From assembly GCF_964030865.1 (NCBI RefSeq), contig NZ_OZ034984.1, positions 1,116,001 through 1,180,000 of the forward strand: a stretch of 64,000 bases of DNA, read 5' to 3'. The position numbers and the translations under genes are program-made. The notes beneath the pieces were generated by a model that did not search any database, was not told the DNA's origin, and worked only from the letters and a program-made list of their open reading frames with translations. The stretch comes from Spiroplasma endosymbiont of Dioctria linearis (lineage in GTDB: Bacteria; Bacillota_I; Bacilli_A; Mycoplasmatales; Mycoplasmataceae). Below are positions 35,752 to 45,337 of the stretch, one piece after another (position 1 is the stretch's first letter; the number at the start of each line of letters is the position of its first letter).

Positions 35752-37010
35752 TGTCTAAAGCAGTAGACTTCATGATAGAATTAAGAACAAAATCAGTGGA
35801 AGATTTAATCAAACTTGGTGAAGATCGCCGTGCTGAATTATTCGCTCTTAAATTTCAAGCTGCTGTAGGTAGTTTAGAACAAACTCACAGAATTCCTTCA
35901 CTTAGAAAAGACATTGCAAGAATTGAAATGTTATTAGGTGAAAGAAGATTAGCTGGAGAAGATGTAAATAAAACTATTAAAGCAGATTATTCAAAAGCAG
36001 TTGTTGAAGCTGAAAAAGCTGGTAAACAAGTACGTAAAAAACATAAGGACATGATTGAAAAACTTCAACAAGAGCAATTTGGAACTGGAGAACAAGTTTC
36101 AGAGGATGCAATTATGGCAGCAATGCAAAATGCAACTGAGGAACCAATTGAAATAGAAGTTAAAGAAGAAAAACCAGCTCCTGCTCCTAAAAAGGAAGTA
36201 GTTGTTGAACCTAAACCAGCTCCTGCTCCTAAAAAGGAAGTGGTTGCTGAACCTAAACCAGCTCCTGCTCCTAAAAAGGAAGTAGTTGTTGAACCTAAAC
36301 CAGCTCCTGCTCCTAAAAAGGAAGTGGTTGCTAAACCTAAACCAGCTCCTGCTCCTAAAAAGGAAGTAGTTGCTAAACCTAAACCAGCTCCTGCTCCTAA
36401 AAAGGAAGTGGTTGCTAAACCTAAACCAGCTCCTGCTCCTAAAAAGGAAGTAGTTGCTAAACCTAAACCAGCTCCTGCTCCTAAAAAGGAAGTAGTTGCT
36501 AAACCTAAACCAGCTCCTGCTCCTAAAAAGGAAGTAGTTGCTAAACCTAAACCAGCTCCTGCTCCTAAAAAGGAAGTAGTTGCTAAACCTAAACCAGCTC
36601 CTGCTCCTAAAAAGGAAGTAGTTGCTAAACCTAAACCAGCTCCTGCTCCTAAAAAGGAAGTAGTTGCTAAACCTAAACCAGCTCCTGCTCCTAAAAAGGA
36701 AGTAGTTGCTAAACCTAAACCAGCTAGTACAAAAGTTGTTCCAGCTGGAGAAGCAAAAGCAACTGGAAAAGGAAAACAAGCATTAAAAGATGTAAATATT
36801 AAATCTGCTAAGGTTGGGGTAATTAAAGGTGAACGTATTGAAGGTATTGACTTAAAACTTTCAAAAAAACCAGCTAATGCTAAAACATATACATTTGGAT
36901 CAAATGTAGTAGAAGCAAGAAAACAAATTGAAGAAGCTAATAAAAAGTTAGCTGAAAGAAAAGCAGCAAAGCAACAAGCAGCAAAATCATTAATTAAAGG
37001 AGCTAAATAA
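35751..37010 (+). CDS. rpmC: 50S ribosomal protein L29, enlarged by a Pro/Lys repeat region
   Basis: The protein has 419 residues where L29 normally has about 65. Residues 5-75 are a recognisable L29 domain ([18 protein letters not shown], then LRKDIARI). A helical, acidic linker follows. Residues about 142-323 are 13 units of [10 protein letters not shown](V/A)(E/K)PK; the first three units carry Glu, the other ten Lys. A C-terminal region of about 90 residues (from TGKGKQALK) is Lys/Ala-rich and probably helical. L29 sits at the exit tunnel beside L23, so the repeat arm would extend from the tunnel mouth. Extended L29 is reported for some mollicutes from memory, not checked. Confidence 0.93.
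   Translation: MSKAVDFMIELRTKSVEDLIKLGEDRRAELFALKFQAAVGSLEQTHRIPSLRKDIARIEMLLGERRLAGEDVNKTIKADYSKAVVEAEKAGKQVRKKHKDMIEKLQQEQFGTGEQVSEDAIMAAMQNATEEPIEIEVKEEKPAPAPKKEVVVEPKPAPAPKKEVVAEPKPAPAPKKEVVVEPKPAPAPKKEVVAKPKPAPAPKKEVVAKPKPAPAPKKEVVAKPKPAPAPKKEVVAKPKPAPAPKKEVVAKPKPAPAPKKEVVAKPKPAPAPKKEVVAKPKPAPAPKKEVVAKPKPAPAPKKEVVAKPKPAPAPKKEVVAKPKPASTKVVPAGEAKATGKGKQALKDVNIKSAKVGVIKGERIEGIDLKLSKKPANAKTYTFGSNVVEARKQIEEANKKLAERKAAKQQAAKSLIKGAK
36174..36719 (+). repeat. 42-bp tandem repeat, 13 copies, inside rpmC
   Basis: Thirteen units of exactly 42 bases span 546 bases, beginning CCAGCTCCTGCTCCTAAAAA. A partial fourteenth unit (CCAGCT) follows at 36720. Units 1-6 differ at GTA/GTG, GTT/GCT and GAA/AAA positions, partly in an alternating pattern; units 7-13 look identical. 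The gradient suggests recent expansion at the 3' end by slippage or unequal recombination. Confidence 0.97.
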
Positions 37011-37012
37011 CC

Positions 37013-37270
37013 ATGGAAAGAAATTTAAGAAAAACTTATACTGGTAGAGTAGTTTCAGACAAAATGGATAAAACTATTACCGTATTAGTTGAAACATATA
37101 AAAACCACCCAATTTACAAGAAACGTGTTAAGTATTCAAAGAAATACAAAGCGCACGATGAAAATTCGAGTGCTCAAATGGGAGACAGAGTTGAAATTAT
37201 GGAAACTCGCCCAATGAGTAAAACTAAAAACTTTAGACTTGTTAGAGTTGTTGAAAAAGCAATTATCTAA
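37013..37270 (+). CDS. rpsQ: 30S ribosomal protein S17
   Basis: S17 binds the 5' domain of 16S rRNA. The 85 residues contain [17 protein letters not shown] and the [16 protein letters not shown] motif. The start codon is 2 bases after the rpmC stop; AAAGGAG lies within the end of rpmC. Confidence 0.97.
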   Translation: MERNLRKTYTGRVVSDKMDKTITVLVETYKNHPIYKKRVKYSKKYKAHDENSSAQMGDRVEIMETRPMSKTKNFRLVRVVEKAII

Positions 37271-37288
37271 TTTCAGAGGTACGACAGA

Positions 37289-37657
37289 ATGATACAAAAT
37301 GAATCAAGATTAAAAGTCGCTGATAACTCAGGTGCTAAAGAAATATTAGTTATTCGTAATTTAGGTGGAAGTGTTAGAAAGTTCACAAATATTGGTGATA
37401 TTGTTGTTGCAACTGTTAAATCAGCAGCTCCTGGTGGAACTGTTAAAAAAGGTCAAGTTATTAAAGCTGTTATTGTTAGAACTGTAAGAGGTTTAAGAAG
37501 AGCTGATGGTACATACATTAAGTTTTCCGAAAATGCTGCAGTAATCATCAAAGATGATAAAACACCAAGAGGTACTCGTATCTTTGGTCCAATCGCACGT
37601 GAAGTAAAGGATGCTGGATTTGCAAAAATTGCCTCTCTAGCTCCCGAAGTGCTATAG
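37289..37657 (+). CDS. rplN: 50S ribosomal protein L14
   Basis: L14 forms an intersubunit bridge and is the docking site of the silencing factor RsfS. The 122 residues include [18 protein letters not shown] and the [12 protein letters not shown] loop, both diagnostic. An AGAGGTACGA site precedes the ATG. Standard position after rpsQ. Confidence 0.98.
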   Translation: MIQNESRLKVADNSGAKEILVIRNLGGSVRKFTNIGDIVVATVKSAAPGGTVKKGQVIKAVIVRTVRGLRRADGTYIKFSENAAVIIKDDKTPRGTRIFGPIAREVKDAGFAKIASLAPEVL

Positions 37658-37670
37658 AAGGAGAACTTTT

Positions 37671-37988
37671 ATGAATAAATCAAAAATCTTAAGAGGAGAT
37701 GTTGTAAAAGTTATCGCCGGAAATCACAAAGGAAAAATTGGACCAGTAGTTAAAGTATCAAAAGATAAAAAAAGAGTTTATGTTGAAGGAATTGTTGCAA
37801 TTAAACATGCTAAGCCTTCACAAACAGATCAAGAGGGTGGAATGAAAGAAATACCTGCATCAGTAGATATTTCAAATGTTTCATTGGTTGATCCAAAAAA
37901 TAAAAGTGGCTTTACAAAAATTGGATACAAAATTGCAGATGGAAAAAAAGTTAGAATTGCTAAAAAATCTGGCGTAGAAGTTAAATAG
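37671..37988 (+). CDS. rplX: 50S ribosomal protein L24
   Basis: L24 is an early 50S assembly protein near the tunnel exit. The 105 residues begin with a KOW motif (GDVVKVIAGNHKGKIGPV, about 10-27) and include the IKHAKPSQTDQEGG segment. AAGGAGAA precedes the ATG. Confidence 0.97.
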   Translation: MNKSKILRGDVVKVIAGNHKGKIGPVVKVSKDKKRVYVEGIVAIKHAKPSQTDQEGGMKEIPASVDISNVSLVDPKNKSGFTKIGYKIADGKKVRIAKKSGVEVK

Positions 37989-38005
37989 GGAAGGGATAAG
38001 TTAAT

Positions 38006-38560
38006 ATGGCAAAAGCAAATGTTAATAGATTAGAACAAAAATATAAAGAAAAAATCGTCCCAGAATTATTTAAAGAAAAGCAATACAAATCAATCATGCA
38101 AGTTCCAAAAATAGCAAAAGTAGTTATCAACATGGGTATTGGAGATGCTGTACAAGACACTAAGAAATTAGATGATGCAGTAATCGAATTACAACAAATT
38201 ACAGGACAAAAACCTCTTGTAACTAAGGCTAAAAAATCTTTAGCTGTATTCAAATTGCGTGAAGGTATGCCAATTGGAGCAAAAGTTACTTTAAGAGGAA
38301 AAAGAATGTATGAATTTTTAGATAAATTAATCTCAGTTGCGTTACCACGTGTGCGTGACTTTAGAGGGGTACCAAAAACTAGTTTTGATAAACAAGGAAA
38401 CTACACAATGGGTATCAAAGAGCAAATCATCTTTCCCGAAATAGACTATGATAAAGTTAAAAAAGTTCGTGGAATGGATATCACAATAGTTACAACAGCA
38501 AACCAAAAGGACGATGCATTCTCATTATTACAAAAAATAGGAATGCCCTTCGTTAAGTAA
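38006..38560 (+). CDS. rplE: 50S ribosomal protein L5
   Basis: L5 binds 5S rRNA in the central protuberance and contacts the P-site tRNA. The 184 residues include [32 protein letters not shown] and the C-terminal [11 protein letters not shown]. The N-terminus is a few residues longer than usual. The AGGGAAGGG ribosome site overlaps the rplX stop. Confidence 0.97.
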   Translation: MAKANVNRLEQKYKEKIVPELFKEKQYKSIMQVPKIAKVVINMGIGDAVQDTKKLDDAVIELQQITGQKPLVTKAKKSLAVFKLREGMPIGAKVTLRGKRMYEFLDKLISVALPRVRDFRGVPKTSFDKQGNYTMGIKEQIIFPEIDYDKVKKVRGMDITIVTTANQKDDAFSLLQKIGMPFVK

Positions 38561-38579
38561 TTGAGGAGAATAGGATAAA

Positions 38580-38765
38580 ATGGCAAAAAAATCATTAAAA
38601 GTAAAACAAGCAAAAGTCCAAAAATTCAAAGTTAGAGAATACACACGTTGTGGAAATTGTGGTAGACCACATTCAGTTTTGAAAAAATTTAATCTATGCC
38701 GTGTATGCTTCAGAGATTTAGCATACAAAGGTCAAATCCCTGGTATTAAGAAAGCTTCATGATAG
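38580..38765 (+). CDS. rpsZ: 30S ribosomal protein S14, zinc type
   Basis: This is the short zinc-binding S14 of 61 residues, with CGNCGRPH (about 24-31) and CRVC (about 40-43) as ligands. The last residue is Trp encoded by TGA 38760-38762, followed by TAG, so the true stop lies 3 bases later than a standard-code reading would give. GAGGAGAA precedes the ATG. Confidence 0.96.
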
Positions 38766-38783
38766 TGAAAGGAAAAAGAAATT

Positions 38784-39173
38784 ATGACAACAGATGTAAT
38801 CGCAGATATGCTTACTAGAATTAGAAATGCAAACCAACGTTTTCACAAAGACGTTCTAATTCCAGGAAGCAAAGTAAAATTAGAAATAGCAAACATTCTT
38901 AAAAAAGAAGGTTTCATCGAAGACTTCAAAGTTGCAGATGACTTTAAGAAAGACATTACTATAAGTTTAAAATACAAGGGAAAAATTAGAGTTATTAAAG
39001 GATTAAAAAGAATTTCAAAACCAGGATTAAGAGTTTACTCAAATTCTCATGACTTACCTCAAGTATTAAACGGTTTGGGTATTGCAATAGTTTCAACTTC
39101 AAACGGAATTATGACAGATAAGGAAGCTCGTCACCAAAACATTGGTGGAGAGGTTCTAGCATTTGTTTGATAA
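38784..39173 (+). CDS. rpsH: 30S ribosomal protein S8
   Basis: S8 is a central-domain assembly protein that also regulates the spc operon in other bacteria. The 129 residues start [17 protein letters not shown] and end in EVLAFVW, the last codon being TGA. The ISKPGLRVY motif is present (about 73-81). A GAAAGGAAA site precedes the ATG. Confidence 0.97.
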
Positions 39174-39189
39174 GGAGAGGAATTAATAT

Positions 39190-39732
39190 ATGTCACGTAT
39201 AGGAAACAGAGTATTAAGTATTCCCGCCGGAGTAGAGGTTAAAGTTGAAACAAATAACGTTGTAACTATAAAAGGATCAAAAGGTGAATTAATTCAAACT
39301 TTCAGCCCTTTAATTGAAATTAAAGTTGAAGGTAGTGAATTACAAACTCTTAGAAAAAACGAACAAAAACACACAAAACAATTACATGGAACTACAAACT
39401 CATTAATTAAAGGAATGTTAACTGGAGTTAGTGAAGGATTTGTAAAAGAACTTGAAATTGTTGGGGTTGGTTATCGTGCAGCATTAGCTGGCAATAAAAT
39501 CAACTTATCATTAGGGTTTTCACACCCTGTAGAATACGAAGTTCCAAAGGGAATTTTAGTAGAAATCCCAAAACCAACAGAAATTAAAATATCAGGAATT
39601 GATAAACAATTAGTTGGAGAAGTAGCAGCAAATATTAGAGCATATAGAAGACCAGAACCTTATAAAGGTAAGGGTGTTAAATACAAAAATGAAAAAATCA
39701 TTAGAAAAGAAGGTAAAGCAGCTGGTAAGTAG
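39190..39732 (+). CDS. rplF: 50S ribosomal protein L6
   Basis: L6 lies near the sarcin-ricin loop and the factor-binding site. The 180 residues start [16 protein letters not shown] and end with the conserved [13 protein letters not shown] motif followed by [19 protein letters not shown] precedes the ATG. Confidence 0.97.
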   Translation: MSRIGNRVLSIPAGVEVKVETNNVVTIKGSKGELIQTFSPLIEIKVEGSELQTLRKNEQKHTKQLHGTTNSLIKGMLTGVSEGFVKELEIVGVGYRAALAGNKINLSLGFSHPVEYEVPKGILVEIPKPTEIKISGIDKQLVGEVAANIRAYRRPEPYKGKGVKYKNEKIIRKEGKAAGK

Positions 39733-39755
39733 GCTGTTGCTAAGGAGAAGTAAAT

Positions 39756-40106
39756 ATGAAATACACTAAAGCAGAAGCTAGAAAAAGAAGACACTATCGA
39801 GTAAGAAATAAAGTGTCTGGAACTAGTGCTAAACCAAGATTAAATGTATTTAAATCAAACTCATACTTCTATGCTCAAATAATTGATGATGCAAGTGGTG
39901 TTACATTAGTATCATCATCTTCAATAAAAATGGGATTTAAAAACGGACGTAACGTTGATGCAGCTAAAGCTGTGGGAAAAGATATTGCTGAAAAAGCAAA
40001 AAGTAAAAAAATAACTAATGTAGTATTTGATAGAGGTGGATATTTATTCCATGGTAAAGTAAAAGCTTTTGCAGAATCTGCAAAAGAAAATGGTATGAAA
40101 TTCTAG
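39756..40106 (+). CDS. rplR: 50S ribosomal protein L18
   Basis: L18 binds 5S rRNA with L5. The 116 residues have the basic N-terminus ([17 protein letters not shown]), [18 protein letters not shown] and the C-terminal [17 protein letters not shown] signature. AAGGAGAAG precedes the ATG. Confidence 0.97.
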   Translation: MKYTKAEARKRRHYRVRNKVSGTSAKPRLNVFKSNSYFYAQIIDDASGVTLVSSSSIKMGFKNGRNVDAAKAVGKDIAEKAKSKKITNVVFDRGGYLFHGKVKAFAESAKENGMKF

Positions 40107-40123
40107 AAGGAGATTAAGAAAAA

Positions 40124-40774
40124 ATGACAGAAGAAACAAAAGTTGTTAAAACTGAATCAACTCCAAAAGTAGATTCAAGCAACCAAGACAAAAGAGAAAC
40201 TAGACCAAACAATAACAATAACAATAGACCTAACGGACAAAGAAGAGATCCAAAATTCAACAGAAACAGAGAAGACAACCCTTATGAAGAAAGAGTTGTT
40301 ACTATCAACCGTGTTACAAAAGTTACAAAAGGTGGACGTAGATTCAGATTTGCAGCAGTTGTAGTTATTGGTGATAAAAAAGGTAGAGTTGGGTTAGGAA
40401 CAGGAAAAGCTAACGAAGTACCAGATGCAATTAAGAAAGCTATTAAAGAAGCAAGAAAATCTTTAATTAGAATTCCATTAGCAGGTTCTACAGTACCTCA
40501 TGATGTTATGGGACATTATGGTGCTGGAAAAGTTATGATTAAGCCTGCAAGAAAAGGTACAGGAGTTATTGCTGGTGGTCCAGTTCGTGCTGTTGTTGAA
40601 TTAGCTGGAATTTCAGATATCTATACAAAATCATTGGGATCAAATACACCTATCAATATGATAAGAGCTACATTAGAAGGTTTACAACAAATGCAAACAC
40701 CAGAACAAATTGCAAGATTACGTGGAACTCAAGTTGAAGTTAAAAAAGAAACTAAAGAAGCTACAATAGCTTAA
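40124..40774 (+). CDS. rpsE: 30S ribosomal protein S5 with Asn-rich N-terminal extension
   Basis: S5 lies at the mRNA entry and decoding region. The 216 residues exceed the usual 165 because of an N-terminal tail of about 45 residues that is charged and Asn-rich (a run of six Asn near 29-34). The S5 core follows: [19 protein letters not shown] and [13 protein letters not shown]. The next gene in many bacteria, rpmD (L30), is missing; rplO starts 17 bases later. Confidence 0.97.
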   Translation: MTEETKVVKTESTPKVDSSNQDKRETRPNNNNNNRPNGQRRDPKFNRNREDNPYEERVVTINRVTKVTKGGRRFRFAAVVVIGDKKGRVGLGTGKANEVPDAIKKAIKEARKSLIRIPLAGSTVPHDVMGHYGAGKVMIKPARKGTGVIAGGPVRAVVELAGISDIYTKSLGSNTPINMIRATLEGLQQMQTPEQIARLRGTQVEVKKETKEATIA

Positions 40775-40790
40775 GAAGGAGTAATTATTT

Positions 40791-41228
40791 ATGAAATTAC
40801 ATGAATTAAAATCTACACCAGGAAGTAAAAAAGACTCAACACGTGTTGGTCGTGGTATGGCTTCTGGTAAAGGTAAAACATCAACTAGAGGACATAAAGG
40901 TCAAAATTCACGTTCTGGTGGAGGGGTAAGACCTGGATTTGAAGGTGGACAAACTCCTTTATTCAGAAGATTACCTAAAATAGGTTTTACAAGCTTAAAC
41001 AGAAAAGAGTTTGTATTAATTAATTTAGATAAATTAGAAACATTAGGGTTAACTGAGGTAAATCACAAAACTTTAATGGAGAAAAAAATTATTAAAAATG
41101 AAAAAACATTAGTAAAAGTACTAGGAAATGGTAAAATTACTAAGTCAATAAAAGTTAAAGTAAATAAAGTATCAAAAAGCGCTGAAGAGTTAATCAAAGC
41201 TGCTGGTGGTACTATAGAGGTGATTTAG
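40791..41228 (+). CDS. rplO: 50S ribosomal protein L15
   Basis: L15 is a late assembly protein of the 50S. The 145 residues show the Gly/Arg-rich N-terminus ([21 protein letters not shown]), the [12 protein letters not shown] motif and the C-terminal [18 protein letters not shown] precedes the ATG. Its stop codon is directly followed by the GTG of secY. Confidence 0.97.
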   Translation: MKLHELKSTPGSKKDSTRVGRGMASGKGKTSTRGHKGQNSRSGGGVRPGFEGGQTPLFRRLPKIGFTSLNRKEFVLINLDKLETLGLTEVNHKTLMEKKIIKNEKTLVKVLGNGKITKSIKVKVNKVSKSAEELIKAAGGTIEVI

Positions 41229-42659
41229 GTGGCTGCTAAAGTTAATAAAACTAAAAAGGCTAAAAAAACTAAATATAAAAACGAATTCGCTAAAGGTGGC
41301 TTCTTTGTTAGAAACAAAGACCTTGTTAAACGAATCGTTTTTACTTTAATAGTATTAATAATAATTAGAATGGGAACTTTATTAACAGTTCCTGGAGTTC
41401 AAGTTTCAGCAAACTTTAAAGAATCAGTTGGAAATCAAGACTTTTTCCAATTGCTATCAACTTTAGGGGGGGGAAGTATTGGACAATTCTCAATATTGGC
41501 TTTAGGTGTTTCACCTTATATTACTGCCTCAATTATTGTTCAATTGCTTTCAACTGATGTTATTCCTGTTTTAACAAGATGAAGTAAATCTGGTGAAAGA
41601 GGAAGAAGAAAATTAGATAGGTTAACCAAGTTATTAGCAATTCCGTTTGCATTAATGCAATCTGTAGCTACAATCTTTACGTTAACAAGTCAAGGGTTAA
41701 TTGATGCTAAATGAGGTACAAATGCACAAGGCACTGGACCTGCATGATTTTATTACATATTAGTGCCAACAGTAATGCTTGGTGGAACATTCTTAATGTT
41801 ATGAATTTCAGATCAAATAACAATTAAAGGTATTGGTAATGGGGTTTCAATTATTATTTTTACAGGTATTGTTTCACAAATGCCAAATAACTTTACAAAC
41901 ACATTTAAATTCTGAGTTGAAGTAAAAGGAGAATCAACAATTCTATTTGATGGATTATTGAAATTCCTAATATATATTATTTCGTTCTTATTAGTTATTT
42001 TTGTTGTTGTTTTAATGAATGAAGCTGAAAGAAAAATTCCAATTCAACAAACAGGTGCGGGATTAGTTGATACAAAAGATCACACGCCATATCTACCATT
42101 GAAATTAAATAATGCAGGGGTTATTCCAGTTATTTTTGCCTCAGCTATAATTTCAACACCAATGACAGTTGCTCAAATTATTGCAGCTACAAACCCAAAT
42201 AATGGTTTTGTGTTGTTTACACAAAATTACTTATCATTTGGTACTTGGTGAGGAATTGCAATTTATGGAATATTAACAATTCTATTTACTTTCCTTTATG
42301 CACAAGTACAAATTAATCCTGAAAAAATTACAGAAAACTTTAAAAAATCTGGGACATTTATTCCAGGAATTAAACCTGGAAAAGAAACTGAAAAATTTTT
42401 ATCAGGGGTAATTAATAGATTAAGTATTATTGGAGCATTATTCCTTGCAGGAATTGCAGTTCTTCCTTATGTAATTTCAAAAATTACAGCTTTACCATCT
42501 CACTTAGCTATTGGGGGAACCGGTTTAATAATTGTAATATCAGTTGCAATTCAAACTGTTCAGCAATTAAAAGGTAGATTGATTCAACAATCATTCTTGG
42601 ATAAAAAACAAGATAAATTTAGTGAAAATGAATCTGCCTATAATTCACATATTTGATAA
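41229..42659 (+). CDS. secY: Preprotein translocase subunit SecY
   Basis: SecY is the channel of the Sec translocon in the membrane. The 476 residues have about ten transmembrane segments and a basic N-terminal tail of some 35 residues. The start is GTG at 41229, touching the rplO stop, with AGAGGTGA as ribosome site. Conserved signatures include GVSPYITASIIVQLL and the RGRRKLDRLTK loop. TGA codes for Trp at many sites, and TGG-TGA (Trp-Trp) occurs at 42246-42251. Two TGA-Trp codons precede nothing unusual at the C-terminus (HIW). Confidence 0.97.
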
Positions 42660-42677
42660 TAAGGAGAAATAGCAATT

Positions 42678-43313
42678 ATGAATATAATTTTACTTGGTGC
42701 TCCAGGTAGTGGCAAAGGAACTCTTTCAGAGTTTCTTTGTGAGAAAAAGGCTTTTACACAACTTTCAACTGGTGATTTATTTAGAGATAATATTTTAAAT
42801 AAAACTGAATTAGGTTTAAAAGCTCAAGAGTTTATAAATAAGGGAAAGTTAGTTCCAGATTCAATAACAAACTCAATGGTTGAAAAATATCTTAAAGTTA
42901 AAAAACAGGATTTAATTTTTGATGGTTTTCCAAGAACAGATGATCAAGCTTTAGCTTTGGACAAAATGTTAGAAAAATTAGATGAAAAAATTGATCAAGT
43001 CGTTTACTTAGATATTGATGAAAGCACTTTAATGGGTCGTTTAACAGGAAGAATGATTTGTCAAATTTGCAAAAGAAGTTATCATAGAATAACTAGAAAA
43101 CCTTTAAAAGAAGGAATTTGTGATTTTGATAATGGAGCTTTAATTGTGCGCCCTGATGATCAAGAAGATAAAATAAAAATAAGATTAGAAGCATATCATA
43201 ATCAAACAGCTCCATTAATAAAATTTTATAAAGAGAAAATAATTAAAATTGATGCTGATAATTGTTCACCTGAAGAGCTTTATATTAGAGTAGAAAAAGT
43301 TCTGGGTTTTTAA
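42678..43313 (+). CDS. adk: Adenylate kinase
   Basis: Adk interconverts 2 ADP with ATP and AMP. The 211 residues begin with the P-loop GAPGSGKGT (7-15), followed by STGDLFRDN and FDGFPRTDDQA. The LID has CQIC, a later Cys and an Asp (CDFDNG), which fits the zinc-binding Gram-positive type with a Cys3-Asp set. AAGGAGAA precedes the ATG. It is in the usual place between secY and map. Confidence 0.97.
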   Translation: MNIILLGAPGSGKGTLSEFLCEKKAFTQLSTGDLFRDNILNKTELGLKAQEFINKGKLVPDSITNSMVEKYLKVKKQDLIFDGFPRTDDQALALDKMLEKLDEKIDQVVYLDIDESTLMGRLTGRMICQICKRSYHRITRKPLKEGICDFDNGALIVRPDDQEDKIKIRLEAYHNQTAPLIKFYKEKIIKIDADNCSPEELYIRVEKVLGF

Positions 43314-43317
43314 TAAA

Positions 43318-44091
43318 ATGGCTATTACAATTAAAAATGCTGAACAAATTGAAAAAATGAGATATGCTGGAAAAGTTCTTGGAGAAGCCTTACAAGAGCT
43401 AAAAAAAATGATTAAGCCAGGCATTAATTGTTTGGAATTAGATAAATTTTTTATAGATTTTATTACACAAAAAGGTTGTACAAGTAATTTTAAAGGTTAT
43501 GGTGGATTTCCCGCACATATATGTATATCAATTAATGAACAATTAATTCATGGAATACCTAGAAATAGAATATTAAAAGATGGAGATATTGTATCAATTG
43601 ATGCAGGATGTGTTTTTGAAAAATATCATGCAGATGCAGCAATAACTGCAATTTGTGGTAACTCAAAAGATAAAAAGTATGATAAACTAATAGAGTTGAC
43701 TGAAAAGTCACTATACTTGGCAATTGAGCAGGTAAGAGCTGGTGTACGCATCGGAACTATTTCTTCTACTGTTCAAAAATTTATTGAAGAAAATGGTTAT
43801 CATTTGCCAACAGATTATTCAGGACATGGTATTGGATTGGAAATGCATGAAGATCCCTTTGTTCCTAATGTAGGAATAGAAAATACTGGAATGAGATTAG
43901 TTCCAGGAATGGCTATTTGTATTGAGCCCATGGTTCAAATAGGAACAGATAAAACTATTGTGGCTGATGATGATTGAACAGTGTCATCAAAAGATGGTAG
44001 CATGACTGCCCACTTTGAACATACTATTTTGATCACTGAAGGAGATCCAGAGGTATTAACTTTATTTAAAACCAAGGAGGAAACAGAATAA
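43318..44091 (+). CDS. map: Methionine aminopeptidase, type I
   Basis: Map removes N-terminal Met from new proteins. The 257 residues contain the metal-site residues in [17 protein letters not shown] (two Asp), [13 protein letters not shown] (His), CIEPM (Glu) and FEHTILIT (Glu). TGA 43975-43977 is Trp. It starts 4 bases after adk with no clear ribosome site, so translation is probably coupled. Its stop overlaps infA by one base. Confidence 0.97.
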
Positions 44092-44318
44092 TGGCAAAAG
44101 AAGATTATTTAGAAGTGGATGGTACCGTTTTAGAGGTACTACCGAATGCTACTTTTAAGGTGAAATTAGAAAATGAAATAGTTATAGACGCCCACGTGTC
44201 TGGTAAAATCCGAATGAATTACATTCGCATCTTACCAGGAGATAAAGTTACTGTTGCAATTTCACCATATGACCCAACACGTGGAAGAATTACATATCGT
44301 TTTAAAAATGGTAAATAA
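44091..44318 (+). CDS. infA: Translation initiation factor IF-1
   Basis: IF-1 occupies the A site during initiation. The 75 residues form a single S1-like OB fold, with [20 protein letters not shown] and [17 protein letters not shown] typical of the family. Its ATG shares a base with the map stop (TAATG); AAGGAGG lies within map. Confidence 0.97.
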   Translation: MAKEDYLEVDGTVLEVLPNATFKVKLENEIVIDAHVSGKIRMNYIRILPGDKVTVAISPYDPTRGRITYRFKNGK

Positions 44319-44378
44319 GTAATTTCAATCAACAATGTAAATATAAATTAAGTACACAAAATCAGGAGGTTAGAAAAG

Positions 44379-44492
44379 ATGAAAGTAAGATCATCTGTCA
44401 AAAAAATTTGCGACAAGTGTCGTGTAATAAGACGTAAAGGCCGTGTAATGATTATTTGTGAACAACCAAAACATAAACAACGACAAGGTTAA
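44379..44492 (+). CDS. rpmJ: 50S ribosomal protein L36
   Basis: L36 is the smallest 50S protein. The 37 residues have the zinc set Cys11, Cys14, Cys27 and His32 in CDKC...CEQPKH, ending KQRQG. An AGGAGG site precedes the ATG. The ORF is easily missed because of its length. Confidence 0.96.
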   Translation: MKVRSSVKKICDKCRVIRRKGRVMIICEQPKHKQRQG

Positions 44493-44522
44493 TTATTTTA
44501 TTAATATTTATTAATAAAATAA
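44493..44522 (+). repeat. Perfect 13-bp stem-loop between rpmJ and rpsM
   Basis: TTATTTTATTAAT and ATTAATAAAATAA are exact reverse complements around ATTT. The stem starts right after the rpmJ stop and is followed by A, not T, so it is not a typical terminator. It may be an RNA processing or stability element inside the operon. Confidence 0.75.
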
Positions 44523-44555
44523 AAAAGGTTAATCTTATTAGAAAGGAAATTAATA

Positions 44556-44921
44556 ATGGCTCGTATAAATGGGGTAGAAATACCTAATGAAAAAAGAGTA
44601 GTTATTGCTCTAACTTATATTTATGGTATTGGTTTAACAACTTCACAAAAAATCCTTGAGGCTACAAAAGTAAGCGAAGATACAAGAGTTAAAGACTTAT
44701 CAGAAGAGAATATTAAATCAATCTCTCAAGAAATTTCTAAAGTAAAAACTGAAGGAGATTTAAGAAGAGAAACAGCATTAAACATTAAACGTTTAATGGA
44801 AATTGGATGTTACAGAGGAATGAGACACAGAAAAGGACTTACTGTTCGTGGACAGTCAACTAAGACAAATGCACGTACGAGAAAAGGTCCTCGAAAAACT
44901 GTAGCTAATAAGAAAAAATAG
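44556..44921 (+). CDS. rpsM: 30S ribosomal protein S13
   Basis: S13 is in the 30S head and forms bridges with the 50S. The 121 residues start [15 protein letters not shown] and include the YGIG helix-two-turn-helix motif and [20 protein letters not shown] near the C-terminus. AGAAAGGAAA precedes the ATG. First gene of the alpha part of the operon. Confidence 0.97.
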   Translation: MARINGVEIPNEKRVVIALTYIYGIGLTTSQKILEATKVSEDTRVKDLSEENIKSISQEISKVKTEGDLRRETALNIKRLMEIGCYRGMRHRKGLTVRGQSTKTNARTRKGPRKTVANKKK

Positions 44922-44938
44922 TTAGAGAGGTATAAACT

Positions 44939-45328
44939 ATGGCAAATAATAAACAAAACAATAAGAAAAAAGTTAAAAAGAATATTGCTAAAGGTATAGC
45001 TCACGTTCACTCAACATTCAACAATACAATCGTAACTGTTTCAGATGAAAAAGGTAATGTTATAGCTTGATCAAGTGCTGGAGTAATGGGATTTAGAGGA
45101 AGTAAAAAATCAACACCTTATGCTGCTCAGTTAATCGCTGAAGCTGCTGGTAAAGGGGCAATGGACAATGGAGTTAAATCTATTGCTGTTGAAGTAAAAG
45201 GTCCAGGCCCAGGAAGAGATGCTGCTGTTAGAAGTTTACAGGGTATCGGATTAGAAATAACTTCAATTAAAGATACAACACCAATTCCCCACAATGGAGT
45301 GCGTCCACGTAAACGCCCGAGAGGTTAA
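44939..45328 (+). CDS. rpsK: 30S ribosomal protein S11
   Basis: S11 lines the mRNA exit region of the platform. The 129 residues include [30 protein letters not shown] and the C-terminal [18 protein letters not shown] encodes the Trp in IAWSSAG. The ATG follows a GAGAGG site; the rpsM stop is 17 bases upstream. Confidence 0.97.
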
Positions 45329-45337
45329 TAAAAGAAT

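Noticed and set aside
36099-36779. Long minus-strand open frame opposite rpmC with a repeated Ser/Arg/Phe pattern
   Set aside because: It is the antisense image of the 42-bp repeat array; it has no ribosome site and its repeat content follows from the L29 coding strand.
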